The position numbers and the translations under genes were made by a program. Below are positions 1-6,685 of a stretch of 9,735 bases of DNA, piece by piece. The DNA lies in the NCBI GenBank assembly GCA_032124855.1, contig JAQBCT010000137.1, positions 1 through 9,735 on the forward strand, read 5' to 3'. Within the stretch, counting starts at the first letter, position 1, and the number at the start of each line of letters is the position of its first letter. This DNA comes from DATJGR01 sp032124855. GTDB lineage: Bacteria; Pseudomonadota; Gammaproteobacteria; Pseudomonadales; Azotimanducaceae. The notes beneath the pieces are model-generated. The model made no database searches, had not been told where the DNA came from, and saw nothing but the letters and a program-made list of their open reading frames with translations.

Positions 1-2
1 CC

Positions 3-155
3 GATGTCGGTGCCCAGGTGGAACTGCATATTTATGACGGCGCGCCGCACGCCTTCGATTCCGTCAAGGAATTCGGGCACCAGGTGACCGACATCATGGC
101 GCTGTTTCTCGACCGCAAGGTCGCTAATCCACGCACGGTGGATATGCCCGCCTGA
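3..155 (+). CDS. alpha/beta hydrolase, C-terminal fragment (partial, 5' end outside window)
   Basis: An open frame enters from the left edge and encodes 50 residues before TGA at 153-155. The fragment contains VELHIYDGAPHAFD. This matches the segment around the catalytic histidine of hormone-sensitive-lipase and dienelactone-hydrolase type alpha/beta hydrolases, where a beta strand ending in Y-x-G is followed by H-x-F. The His in PHAFD would be the third member of the Ser-Asp-His triad; the nucleophile Ser and the Asp lie upstream of the window. After it come an amphipathic helix (FGHQVTDIMALFLDRKV) and a short tail. The next gene starts 10 bases downstream on the same strand, so the two are probably cotranscribed. 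The substrate cannot be judged from this piece; esterase or acyl hydrolase is the likely class. Confidence 0.75.
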   Translation, partial: DVGAQVELHIYDGAPHAFDSVKEFGHQVTDIMALFLDRKVANPRTVDMPA

Positions 156-165
156 CGCGCTGCAA

Positions 166-1194
166 GTGGATCCGTTCACCCACGCGGCGCTGGGGGCCGC
201 CGTCGGCTATGGCTGCTGCTCGAAGCGTCTTGGACTCAAGGCGGCCGCGTGGGGCGCTGCGGCCGCAGTGCTGCCCGATGTCGATATCTTCTTCAGCATC
301 GGCGGTGACGAATTCGACGCGCTGCAGACTCACCGGGGATTCACGCATGGCCTGATCTTCGCGCCACTGCTGGGACCGCTATGGGGAGTTCTGCTGGCGC
401 GACACTACGCGCGCGGTGGTGGCGCGCGGGACACCCGCTGGTGGATTGCGGCGATTACGGTCGCGCTGTGGAGTCATCCGCTGCTGGACTACCTCACGCC
501 TTACGGCACGCAATTGCTGCAACCGTTCTCCGATGCACGGTTCGCCCGTTCGGCGATGCCGATCATTGATCCGGCATACACGTTGATTCTGGCCGTTGGT
601 GTGTTGCTGAGCTGGCGCTGGGCACCTGCGCCGAAGGCGCGTTACGCGAGCCTCACCGCAATACTGCTGTCGAGTACGTACATCGCCTACGCCGATCATC
701 TCAACGAAGTTGCTGAGCAAACCGCGATCGCCCAGCTTCACGCAGCCGGGATTGGCGATGTCCAGGTATCGGCCTACCCCACCATCCTGCAGATCTACTA
801 CCGGCGCATCGTGGCGCGCACGGCCACCGAGGATCGCGTGGGCTATCTCAATACCGCGGCACCATGTCCTATCTCCTGGGGTGTGGCGCCACGCGTTCCA
901 GCGGAATCATTAGCAGCCTTGCGCGCTACGCGCCCGGGGCATGTTTTCACCTGGTTCACCATGGACATGGCGCACGCCACGATCGATGCCACGTCGGCGT
1001 TCACACGCATACGCGTGGCGGATCTGCGCTACGGCACGGTCACCGATCCCACGCAGAGCATCTTCACGCTGGAGGCAGACTTCGACCGTCAGGACCAGCT
1101 GCTGGAGGCGACATTTGCGCCTTACACCCGGGACATCGCACGCTTTCGCCTGTCCGATGTCATTCAGACGCTGTACGCGGCCTGCGTGCTGTAA
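166..1194 (+). CDS. YdjM-like (DUF457) membrane-bound metal-dependent hydrolase
   Basis: The protein has 342 residues and starts at GTG; no clear Shine-Dalgarno sequence is visible, which fits coupling to the hydrolase gene ending 10 bases upstream. The N-terminal half shows the family pattern: DPFTHAALG (His6), LPDVD (Asp38, Asp40), THRGFTH (His56, Arg57, His61) and HPLLDYLTPYGTQLL (His104, Asp108). These His and Asp residues are the presumed metal ligands of the YdjM/DUF457 family, which is predicted to be an inner-membrane hydrolase of unknown substrate. Hydrophobic stretches near residues 62-79, 92-103 and 133-150 are probable membrane segments. From about residue 175 a long soluble-looking domain follows; E. 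coli YdjM is only about 200 residues long, so this belongs to the longer subgroup. Its TAA stop begins the inverted repeat at 1194-1222. Family assignment is firm; the reaction is unknown. Confidence 0.85.
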   Translation: MDPFTHAALGAAVGYGCCSKRLGLKAAAWGAAAAVLPDVDIFFSIGGDEFDALQTHRGFTHGLIFAPLLGPLWGVLLARHYARGGGARDTRWWIAAITVALWSHPLLDYLTPYGTQLLQPFSDARFARSAMPIIDPAYTLILAVGVLLSWRWAPAPKARYASLTAILLSSTYIAYADHLNEVAEQTAIAQLHAAGIGDVQVSAYPTILQIYYRRIVARTATEDRVGYLNTAAPCPISWGVAPRVPAESLAALRATRPGHVFTWFTMDMAHATIDATSAFTRIRVADLRYGTVTDPTQSIFTLEADFDRQDQLLEATFAPYTRDIARFRLSDVIQTLYAACVL

Positions 1195-1222
1195 GGGTCA
1201 GAGCGCGTTGCACTCTGACCCT
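1194..1222. terminator. perfect 10-bp inverted repeat between convergent genes
   Basis: AGGGTCAGAG at 1194-1203 is the exact reverse complement of CTCTGACCCT at 1213-1222, with a 9-base loop. It overlaps the last base of the TAA stop of the plus-strand gene and ends 13 bases before the stop of the convergent minus-strand gene, so it is placed to work as a bidirectional terminator. No T tract follows on either strand, so classic intrinsic termination is not certain. It could also be a dispersed REP-like palindrome. Confidence 0.5.
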
Positions 1223-1235
1223 CGAGCAGCTGCCG

Positions 1236-1994
1236 CTATTGCGCAGGTGAGGGTGGTCGGCGCACGACCTTGCCATTGAAGAGTCCCGCTTCGCAGGTCA
1301 TGGCTTCATCGAACGCGGCCTGGACAGCCTGACCGGTGCCGCCCGTGATCACAGTCGTATTGGTCGCGCCGAAGTCTGCCATGTTGGCATTCACTACCAG
1401 ATAGACCAGATCGTATGGCGTGTTGGCGAGCCACGGTGTGAACATGTACGCGTTGATCTTGGCCGAACCCGGATTTGCCGCGAGATACGCAGCCCAGACA
1501 TCGTTGGCGTGCGCCGCGTTGGTCATGGTCCGACCTTCCTTCAACGTGCACTGATACCCCTCGATCACCGACGTGCCCATGGCGCCGTCTGCCGGCGGCG
1601 GCAGCCCCTCGTGCACGGTCTTGGAGAAGTACAGACCCGAATTGCATTTCGCGACCTTGTCGAAGCGGGCCTGGGCTGCGCGCCCCTCAGCGGACGCGTC
1701 GTATGCTGCGGTGTTCTTCGCCCAGGCATTCAGGTTTGCGCTCGAGCCGAGCCAGAACACGTTCACGCCCTGGGTGTTGGCACGAAGCGGGGTCAATACG
1801 GCGGCGAAGTACTCGTTGCCGCCCGGGATCTTATCCATATCCGCCTGCCACGCCGTGGTGGCTTTATCGAAATCCGCCATCGTCTGTCCGGGGTTGAACG
1901 TACAGCCGAACGTTTCGACAACTGCGTCTGTCTCTGCAGCCTGCGCAGCGCTGGCCAGACACGCAGCTGCAATCAGTGTGATGAATCGATTCAT
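1236..1994 (-). CDS. exported protein of two tandem cysteine-bearing repeats, function unknown
   Basis: The protein has 252 residues and starts at ATG 1994, with GAGG 8 bases upstream (2003-2006). The N-terminus MNRFITLIAAACLASAAQA is a typical Sec signal peptide with likely cleavage after AQA near residue 19-20, so the product is probably periplasmic or secreted. The mature part is two copies of a domain of about 95 residues: roughly 29-125 and 147-242. Both open with C-T-(4)-G-x-T-M (Cys31 and Cys149), have a central L/F-TP motif (LTP 68-70, FTP 185-187), and close with A-x-F-D-(4)-C-x-x-G-L (Cys117 and Cys234). The paired cysteines suggest one disulfide per repeat in the oxidising periplasm; this is inference. 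I do not recognise a named family. The frame stays open upstream to 2156, and an in-frame ATG at 2099 has a strong GGGAGG upstream, but that start would bury the signal peptide. Confidence 0.8.
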   Translation of the reverse strand: MNRFITLIAAACLASAAQAAETDAVVETFGCTFNPGQTMADFDKATTAWQADMDKIPGGNEYFAAVLTPLRANTQGVNVFWLGSSANLNAWAKNTAAYDASAEGRAAQARFDKVAKCNSGLYFSKTVHEGLPPPADGAMGTSVIEGYQCTLKEGRTMTNAAHANDVWAAYLAANPGSAKINAYMFTPWLANTPYDLVYLVVNANMADFGATNTTVITGGTGQAVQAAFDEAMTCEAGLFNGKVVRRPPSPAQ

Positions 1995-2111
1995 TTTTGT
2001 TGCCTCATTTTCATTGATTGAAATCGAGGAGCAACCGAATGTGGGTACTGCAGGTGCGACCACACCGTGACCATTCTTCGCACGGATACGCGCCTTCATC
2101 CTGTCCCTCCC

Positions 2112-2153
2112 CCGGCTGGAGTGTGCTGCGGATCTCTGCAGATTACCAGCCGG
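2112..2153 (-). terminator. hairpin after the hydroxylase gene, possible terminator or intercistronic element
   Basis: CCGGCTGG at 2112-2119 pairs exactly with CCAGCCGG at 2146-2153. A smaller stem (CTGC 2126-2129 with GCAG 2138-2141) lies inside. On the minus strand it begins 3 bases after the hydroxylase stop, as expected for a terminator or an mRNA 3'-stabilising hairpin. It is not followed by a T run but by a purine-rich GGGGGAGGG stretch, so it may attenuate rather than end transcription. Confidence 0.4.
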
Positions 2154-2156
2154 CAC

Positions 2157-2942
2157 CTACCGCCACGGCTGGCGCAGCAGCGCACCGAATTGCTGATCCT
2201 CGGCCTGTCGAAACCGGTCGATGCCGATCTGCATCGCCGCATGCCCTGCCGCCGGCTGGGCACGATAGGTTCCAAACAACCGATCCCACCAGGCGAAGTT
2301 GAAGCCGAAGTTGCTGTTCAGTTCCACGGGCACTGCGGAGTGATGCACACGATGCATATCCGGTGTCACCACCACCCGACGAAGCAGGGCATCCACTGCA
2401 AGCGGCAGCCGCACATTCGAATGGTTGAACAGCGACGACGCATTGAGCACCACCTCGAAGCAGAGCACCGCAACGACCGGGGCGCCGAGAGCGAGCACGG
2501 CGGCCATTTTCACCGCCAGCGACACCACGGCTTCGCCGGGATGAAAACGCAGTCCGGTTGTCGCATCGAACGCCACATCTGCGTGGTGAACCCGGTGCAG
2601 CCGCCACAGCCATCCCGCGCGGTGAAACACCACGTGCTGCGTGAAGATCGTCAGATCGAGCGCAACGAACGAAACGACGGCGGCAGGTGCGACCGGCACG
2701 CCCAGCACATTGAACAGTCCCCAGCCGTTGACGTACGCGAGTTGCGCCATGCCAAGCAGCGTGACAGGCGTGATCATGCGCAGCAGCACAACGTTGAACA
2801 CCGCCAGCCCGAGATTTGCCCGCCAGCGCGTCGCGCGAACGAGGCTTTGCAATCGTCGTGGCGCGCGCCATTCCCATGCTGTCATCAGCGTGAATACGAC
2901 CACGAAGACCACCACCCGGACGATGTCGTCGGGGGTGATCAT
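2157..2942 (-). CDS. fatty acid hydroxylase / sterol desaturase family membrane enzyme
   Basis: The protein has 261 residues and starts at ATG 2942, 2 bases after the TAG of the upstream gene, which indicates translational coupling. It shows the three His boxes of the membrane di-iron fatty acid hydroxylase superfamily: HVVFH (His103, His107), HRVHH (His116, 119, 120) and HRVHH (His197, 200, 201), with additional conserved-type histidines at 134 and 174. Hydrophobic segments near residues 7-22, 43-70, 83-102 and 140-165 fit a multi-span inner-membrane protein with a cytosolic di-iron site. Members use O2 to hydroxylate or desaturate lipid-like substrates (sterols, fatty acyl chains, carotenoids), so oxygen-dependent metabolism is implied. 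The substrate cannot be told from the sequence. Length is normal for bacterial members. Confidence 0.9.
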   Translation of the reverse strand: MITPDDIVRVVVFVVVFTLMTAWEWRAPRRLQSLVRATRWRANLGLAVFNVVLLRMITPVTLLGMAQLAYVNGWGLFNVLGVPVAPAAVVSFVALDLTIFTQHVVFHRAGWLWRLHRVHHADVAFDATTGLRFHPGEAVVSLAVKMAAVLALGAPVVAVLCFEVVLNASSLFNHSNVRLPLAVDALLRRVVVTPDMHRVHHSAVPVELNSNFGFNFAWWDRLFGTYRAQPAAGHAAMQIGIDRFRQAEDQQFGALLRQPWR

Positions 2943-2944
2943 CG

Positions 2945-3439
2945 CTACTCGTGAAACGTGGAACGGATGAGGCGTGTGAACTGCATGGCCGCGCCCACCA
3001 GATTCAGACACAGCGCCGCCAGCAGCGGCGCAAAGGCGCGCCACAGCACCACATTGACGACCTGCACCACGATGAGTAGGGCAAATCCGACGAATACCAG
3101 CCGATTGGTCAGCTGATCGATATCGCCGTGTTCATCTTGGTTCGTTCGGATGCGTCGCCGCGATGAATACAACGAGCCCAGCATGAATGCGGCCCACGCG
3201 GTACTCGTGACGCACCACGCGATATCGGTCGCATCGCCCACCGCATAGACGAGCACGAGGGCGAGGATTGAAAATCCACCCGCCGTCAGGCTCGCTTCGA
3301 GCAGGAACGCCAGTCGCAGCCGGTCCCCAGCGTGCCAGCCGCCAGCGCTGCGGCTGCCGAACGCCACCACTACACCGGTGAAACCCGCGAGCGCCACAGC
3401 GAGTGCCGCGATGCCCACCAGGGTTTCGGCGAAGTCCAT
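2945..3439 (-). CDS. small integral membrane protein, four predicted helices, function unknown
   Basis: The protein has 164 residues when started at ATG 3439 (MDFAETLVGIAALAVALAGFTG). This start is preferred because the first membrane helix follows directly and AGGAGG lies 11 bases upstream. The frame remains open to an ATG at 3493, but that start would overlap the end of the upstream gene and add a non-hydrophobic leader. Four hydrophobic segments are visible near residues 7-28, 47-68, 74-92 and 112-155 (the last probably two helices, with LIVVQVVNVVL and LLAALCLNLVGAAM). A basic loop, SSRRRIRTNQDEHGD, lies near 91-105. I see no catalytic motif. It lies 26 bases downstream of the selenoprotein gene and 2 bases upstream of the hydroxylase gene, so it belongs to the same transcript and may be a membrane partner of either. 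That role is inference only. Confidence 0.75.
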   Translation of the reverse strand: MDFAETLVGIAALAVALAGFTGVVVAFGSRSAGGWHAGDRLRLAFLLEASLTAGGFSILALVLVYAVGDATDIAWCVTSTAWAAFMLGSLYSSRRRIRTNQDEHGDIDQLTNRLVFVGFALLIVVQVVNVVLWRAFAPLLAALCLNLVGAAMQFTRLIRSTFHE

Positions 3440-3465
3440 CTGCGTTACCGCCTCCTGCGCCGTTG

Positions 3466-4395
3466 CTATTCGAGCCAGATACAACTGGCACAACCGCCGC
3501 CGGCCAGCGTCGCTTGCGCGGCGACGCGATCGCCCTCGGTCTGATATTGCGGCACATCACCGCGCGCTGTGCGCGAATCGCCGTGCCCGGCACCCGCGGC
3601 GCGCGGTCGCATCACCCCATCCTTCCACGCATCATCGCCGGCCCATTCGTAGTCCAGCATCAGTAGGTCGCCCGGTTGGACGAGTGATTCAAATCCCGCC
3701 AGCGCGTCGCCCACGATCGCGCAATTCAACTCACGCTGGTGCGGTTTACCCGCCGTGTGGCCAAGGGGGAAATCCAGATATGCCGCGCGCGGCGGATTGG
3801 CTGCGCGCGTGATCGACAGCGCGCTGCTGAGCGACAGCGTCGGGATGCCACGTGCTTCGATCTCCCGGGCGATCAGTCCAACGGACTGATGACAAACGGG
3901 TCAGACGGGCACCAACAGCACAACATCCACTTCATCACGGACGAGATGTTCTGCCAGCGCCGGCGCCAGCACGTCGCGCACCTTGCGCGAGGAGTAGATC
4001 CCGCCCATGAACGCGTAGGCCCGTTCGGCCACTGCACCGATGCTGCGATCCGCGGCGAGTGCATGCAGGGTGTCGATCGGAAATACCACGTTCGGATCGT
4101 CGCGCGCATCGGTGAGGTCGTAGGCAAAGTGAGTCGCGCGCAACGCAGACGTCGGCGCGCGCGTATCGATGACGCGCACGCTGAGATCGTCCTTGTAGTG
4201 AAACGCCACTTGGCCCGCGGCGTAGATACCGCCCGAGCCGATCAGGCCAAGACGACATTCGGATAGCGGCTTGACGAGGGGCGCCCACGGCGGCGGTTCG
4301 GCGTTGTGCACCCACGAATAGGCTGGATAACCCAGCGCGCTGTATTGCTCACGGGTGCGTTCGATGTAGTCGACGGGCGGTCTTGAGCTCGGCAT
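3466..4395 (-). CDS. GrdB-type reductase selenoprotein with in-frame TGA read as selenocysteine
   Basis: The product has 309 residues, with TGA at 3903-3901 as residue 165. The frame is open from ATG 4395 to this TGA and again to TAG at 3466-3468. An in-frame TGA at 4410-4408 bounds the start; no good Shine-Dalgarno is visible. Around the TGA the protein reads VVLLVPV-U-PVCHQSVGLIAREIEARGIPT, then YLDFPLGH near 205-212. Clostridial glycine reductase selenoprotein B (GrdB) has U-G-T-C in the same context, followed by a similar helix, GIP and an HPLG motif. Sec165 with Cys168 would form the redox pair. A GSGGIY segment near 53-58 resembles the family's N-terminal glycine-rich part. Two further cysteines, Cys302 and Cys305, form a C-terminal CASC motif. 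Clostridial GrdB is longer (about 430 residues) and works with GrdA, GrdC and GrdD; none is here, so the substrate is unknown. A sequencing error or nonsense mutation is the alternative, but the SECIS-like hairpin and the motif argue against it. Confidence 0.88.
3872..3890 (-). promoter_or_regulatory. candidate bacterial SECIS hairpin
   Basis: On the minus strand, 10 bases after the TGA (3903-3901), AUCAGUCC-GUU-GGACUGAU forms a perfect 8-bp stem with a three-base loop. The loop G is separated from the TGA by 18 bases. Known bacterial SECIS elements lie directly downstream of the UGA inside the coding region, have a small apical loop with G near its start, and place that G roughly 16-37 bases from the UGA. 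The element therefore fits the SelB-recognised class in position and shape. It codes for HQSVGLI at the same time. Confidence 0.7.
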
Positions 4396-4423
4396 CTCGG
4401 GATCGTATCAGGCAGTGGCCCAA

Positions 4424-4432
4424 TGGTATTGT
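4424..4432 (+). promoter_or_regulatory. possible extended -10 promoter for the hydratase gene
   Basis: TGG followed by TATTGT (4427-4432) matches the extended -10 pattern TGn plus a 4-of-6 hexamer, and would give a leader of about 28 bases before ATG 4467. No convincing -35 is seen. The 71-base gap at 4396-4466 must also hold the promoter of the divergent selenoprotein gene, for which I found no clear hexamers. Confidence 0.25.
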
Positions 4433-4466
4433 GCGACACCCATTTGAACCACCACGAGGTTTAGCC

Positions 4467-5303
4467 ATGCCCCTCAAACCAGAAGCCGTTGGCGCGACCG
4501 GCAACCCCTCCCGCCGCACCTGGACCTCCAAGGACGCGCTGCTCTATGCCGTGGGCGTCGGCGCAGGAACCGGCGAATTGCCCTTCACCACAGAGAACAC
4601 CAAGGACACACCGCAACATGTGCTGCCCACGTTCGCTGTCATCATCGGCGGCGGTGGTGTACCGATGGACAAGATCGGTTCATTCAATCCGTTTCTGATG
4701 GTGCACGGCACCCAGGGCATCGAGCTGTTGGACGAAATTCCCGCCGAGGGCGAAGTGGAAAGCGTCGGTCGTGTCACCGGCATCTGGGATAAGGGCAACG
4801 CCGCAGTGGTCGAATTCGAATCCGAATCGAAACTGATCGCGACCGGCAAGCCACTGCTGAAGACGCGCATGTCGCTTTACTGCCGCGGCGAAGGCGGCTG
4901 GGGCGGCGATCGGGGTCCTTCCGAGAAAATCACCTTTCCCGAACGCAAAGCCGATCACCAGCTGACGTATCAGACGCGCGAAGACCAGGCCTTAACGTAT
5001 CGCCTGTCAGGCGATCGCAATCCGCTGCACTCGGATCCGTCATTCGCCAAGGCAGGTGGCTTCGACAAGCCCATCCTGCACGGTCTGTGCACATACGGCT
5101 TCACGGGACGCGCGTTGCTGCACAGCCTGTGCGGCGGCGACCCGAAGCGTTTCAAGTCGATGCATGGGCAGTTCTCGCGGCCGGTATTCCCCGGTGATGC
5201 ACTGACGATCTCGATGTGGGTGGACGGCAACAGCTGTCTGTTCCGCACCACCAACCAGACGGGCGTGGTGGTGCTGGATCAGGGCCGCATGAGTTTCAAA
5301 TAG
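4467..5303 (+). CDS. MaoC-family double-hotdog enoyl-CoA hydratase 2
   Basis: The protein has 278 residues and starts at ATG 4467, with ACGAGG about 8 bases upstream. The C-terminal hotdog domain (about 160-278) carries the hydratase-2 motif LSGDRNPLHSDPSFAKAGGF at 180-199. Asp183 and His188 are the expected catalytic pair (the D-x-N-P-x-H signature), followed by the conserved KPILHGLCTYGF. The N-terminal half (about 15-150) fits the degenerate hotdog domain seen in eukaryotic-type hydratase 2 and bacterial (R)-specific enoyl-CoA hydratases of this length. The expected reaction is reversible hydration of trans-2-enoyl-CoA to (3R)-hydroxyacyl-CoA in the cytoplasm, in fatty acid or steroid side-chain degradation. 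The gene is divergent from the selenoprotein gene and ends 2 bases before the stop of the convergent amidase gene. Family firm; chain-length preference unknown. Confidence 0.9.
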   Translation: MPLKPEAVGATGNPSRRTWTSKDALLYAVGVGAGTGELPFTTENTKDTPQHVLPTFAVIIGGGGVPMDKIGSFNPFLMVHGTQGIELLDEIPAEGEVESVGRVTGIWDKGNAAVVEFESESKLIATGKPLLKTRMSLYCRGEGGWGGDRGPSEKITFPERKADHQLTYQTREDQALTYRLSGDRNPLHSDPSFAKAGGFDKPILHGLCTYGFTGRALLHSLCGGDPKRFKSMHGQFSRPVFPGDALTISMWVDGNSCLFRTTNQTGVVVLDQGRMSFK

Positions 5304-5305
5304 GC

Positions 5306-6685
5306 TTACGGGTGCGCGAGTGAACCCCGGGCATGTTCGTAGGCATGCCCGGCACGAATGAGCGTGGGTTCTCCGAGCAGACGCCCAATCAGCTGAAACG
5401 ACATGGGGCGCTGATCTGGCGTGAAGCCGGTCGGCAGCGTAATTGTCGGATGTCCCGAGTAGTCCGTGGGCGCCGTGAAAGTGATGAACTCGGCAACCCC
5501 GTCGGCCAGCAGCTGCGTCATTTCGCGCAGCGTCGGGGTGGGCACCACCATGGCCGGTGTAGCAATCAGATCCACTTGGTGCAGCAATACCTCGAGTTCG
5601 CTTCGAAAGCGCTCCCGGGCACGCTCCAATGTTGCGTACGTCGTACCGGGCACTGCCAAGCCGCCATCGAGCAACCCAGTGAGCGCAGCGCCGTAATCGG
5701 CGCGCCGTGCGGGAAAGAACGGCGCATGGGCTAGCGCCGTTTCGACACCGCACGTTGCAATCCAGCCGCTGATGAGATCTGCGCACGCCGGAAACTTCAC
5801 ATCGACGATGACGGCGCCCAGTTCGCGCAGCGTGCCGAGCGCATCGTCCAGGGCTGCCACCACCTGCGCCGCCACACCCGTCTCCACATAGCCCCGGTCG
5901 ACGCCGATGCGCATGCCGCGCACGGATTCACCAATGGCCGCGCCATAGTTCGGAACCACGCTATCCAATGACGTGGGATCGCGCGGATCATGCCCGGCGA
6001 TGACGCCGAGCATGCGCGCCGCATCCTCGACGCAGCGCGTCATGGGGCCGATATGATCCAACGATTCTGCAAGGGGGAAGGCGCCGTGCCGGCTGACCCG
6101 ACCGTATGTGGGTTTGATGCCTACAATGCCGTTGGCCGTGGAGGGAAACCGGATGCTGCCGCCCGTATCACTGCCCAGCGCGCCGAACGCCAGCCCCGCG
6201 GATACGGCAACGCCGGAACCCGACGAAGAGACACCGCTCCACAGATCTTCCCGCCAGGCATTACGCGGCGGATCGACATCCGGGTGATGTTCAGAGAAGG
6301 CGCCTTCCGTAAGCTTCACCTTGCCCAGTACCACGGCACCGGCGTCGTGCAGGCGCCTCACTACGGTGGCGTCTTCCTCAGGCACCCAATCAGCCAGCAC
6401 GCGGGTTCCGCAGCTGGTCTTCACGCCGCGCGTCCACAAAAGATCTTTCAACGCAATCGGCACGCCGTGCAGCGCGCCTAACGGTTCGCCGTTGGCACGC
6501 GCCGCATCGAGTTGCGCCGCGCGTTGGCGTGCTGCGCTGGCGGTTACGGTAACGAACGCGCGGTAGCGATCATCGGTTGCGCCAAGGCGCGCGAGCATAT
6601 GCTCGGTGACCGCGGTGGCGGTGAGTTCCCCGCTCTTGATGCGGCGACAGACCTCCGAGAGCGATAACCAGTGCAGATCCGTCAT
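5306..6685 (-). CDS. amidase signature family hydrolase
   Basis: The protein has 459 residues, a normal length for the family. Its ATG at 6685 overlaps the stop of the upstream oxidase gene (ATGA), with GAGGGGG just upstream, so the two are translationally coupled. The Ser-cisSer-Lys triad is visible: Lys80 in GVPIALKDL, cis-Ser153 in SGVSSSGSGVAV, and nucleophile Ser177 in GSDTGGSIRFPS. The 24-residue spacing between the two serines matches that of fatty acid amide hydrolase. The glycine-rich segment reads GVSSSGS rather than the common GGSSGGS, a mild deviation. The enzyme should hydrolyse an amide or a similar C-N bond in the cytoplasm. It is not clearly GatA: there is no gatB or gatC nearby, and the partner gene is an oxidase. 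Aryl- or alkyl-amide catabolism is a reasonable guess, not proven. Confidence 0.92.
   Translation of the reverse strand: MTDLHWLSLSEVCRRIKSGELTATAVTEHMLARLGATDDRYRAFVTVTASAARQRAAQLDAARANGEPLGALHGVPIALKDLLWTRGVKTSCGTRVLADWVPEEDATVVRRLHDAGAVVLGKVKLTEGAFSEHHPDVDPPRNAWREDLWSGVSSSGSGVAVSAGLAFGALGSDTGGSIRFPSTANGIVGIKPTYGRVSRHGAFPLAESLDHIGPMTRCVEDAARMLGVIAGHDPRDPTSLDSVVPNYGAAIGESVRGMRIGVDRGYVETGVAAQVVAALDDALGTLRELGAVIVDVKFPACADLISGWIATCGVETALAHAPFFPARRADYGAALTGLLDGGLAVPGTTYATLERARERFRSELEVLLHQVDLIATPAMVVPTPTLREMTQLLADGVAEFITFTAPTDYSGHPTITLPTGFTPDQRPMSFQLIGRLLGEPTLIRAGHAYEHARGSLAHP

Noticed and set aside
2067..2954. 295-codon plus-strand open frame opposite the hydroxylase gene
   Set aside because: Composition is dominated by His and Arg with no domain; the minus strand carries all three His boxes.
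3440..3493. Upstream start at 3493 for the small membrane protein
   Set aside because: It would overlap the selenoprotein gene and add a leader before the first membrane helix; ATG 3439 has AGGAGG upstream.
3901..4395. A complete 164-residue protein ending at the TGA at 3901
   Set aside because: The frame continues for 144 more codons with family-like sequence, and the TGA lies in the redox motif with a hairpin after it. A truncated protein or a pseudogene explains less.
5040..5786. 248-codon minus-strand frame across the hydratase and amidase ends
   Set aside because: It spans two convergent genes with clear motifs and has low-complexity Arg/Ala/His composition.
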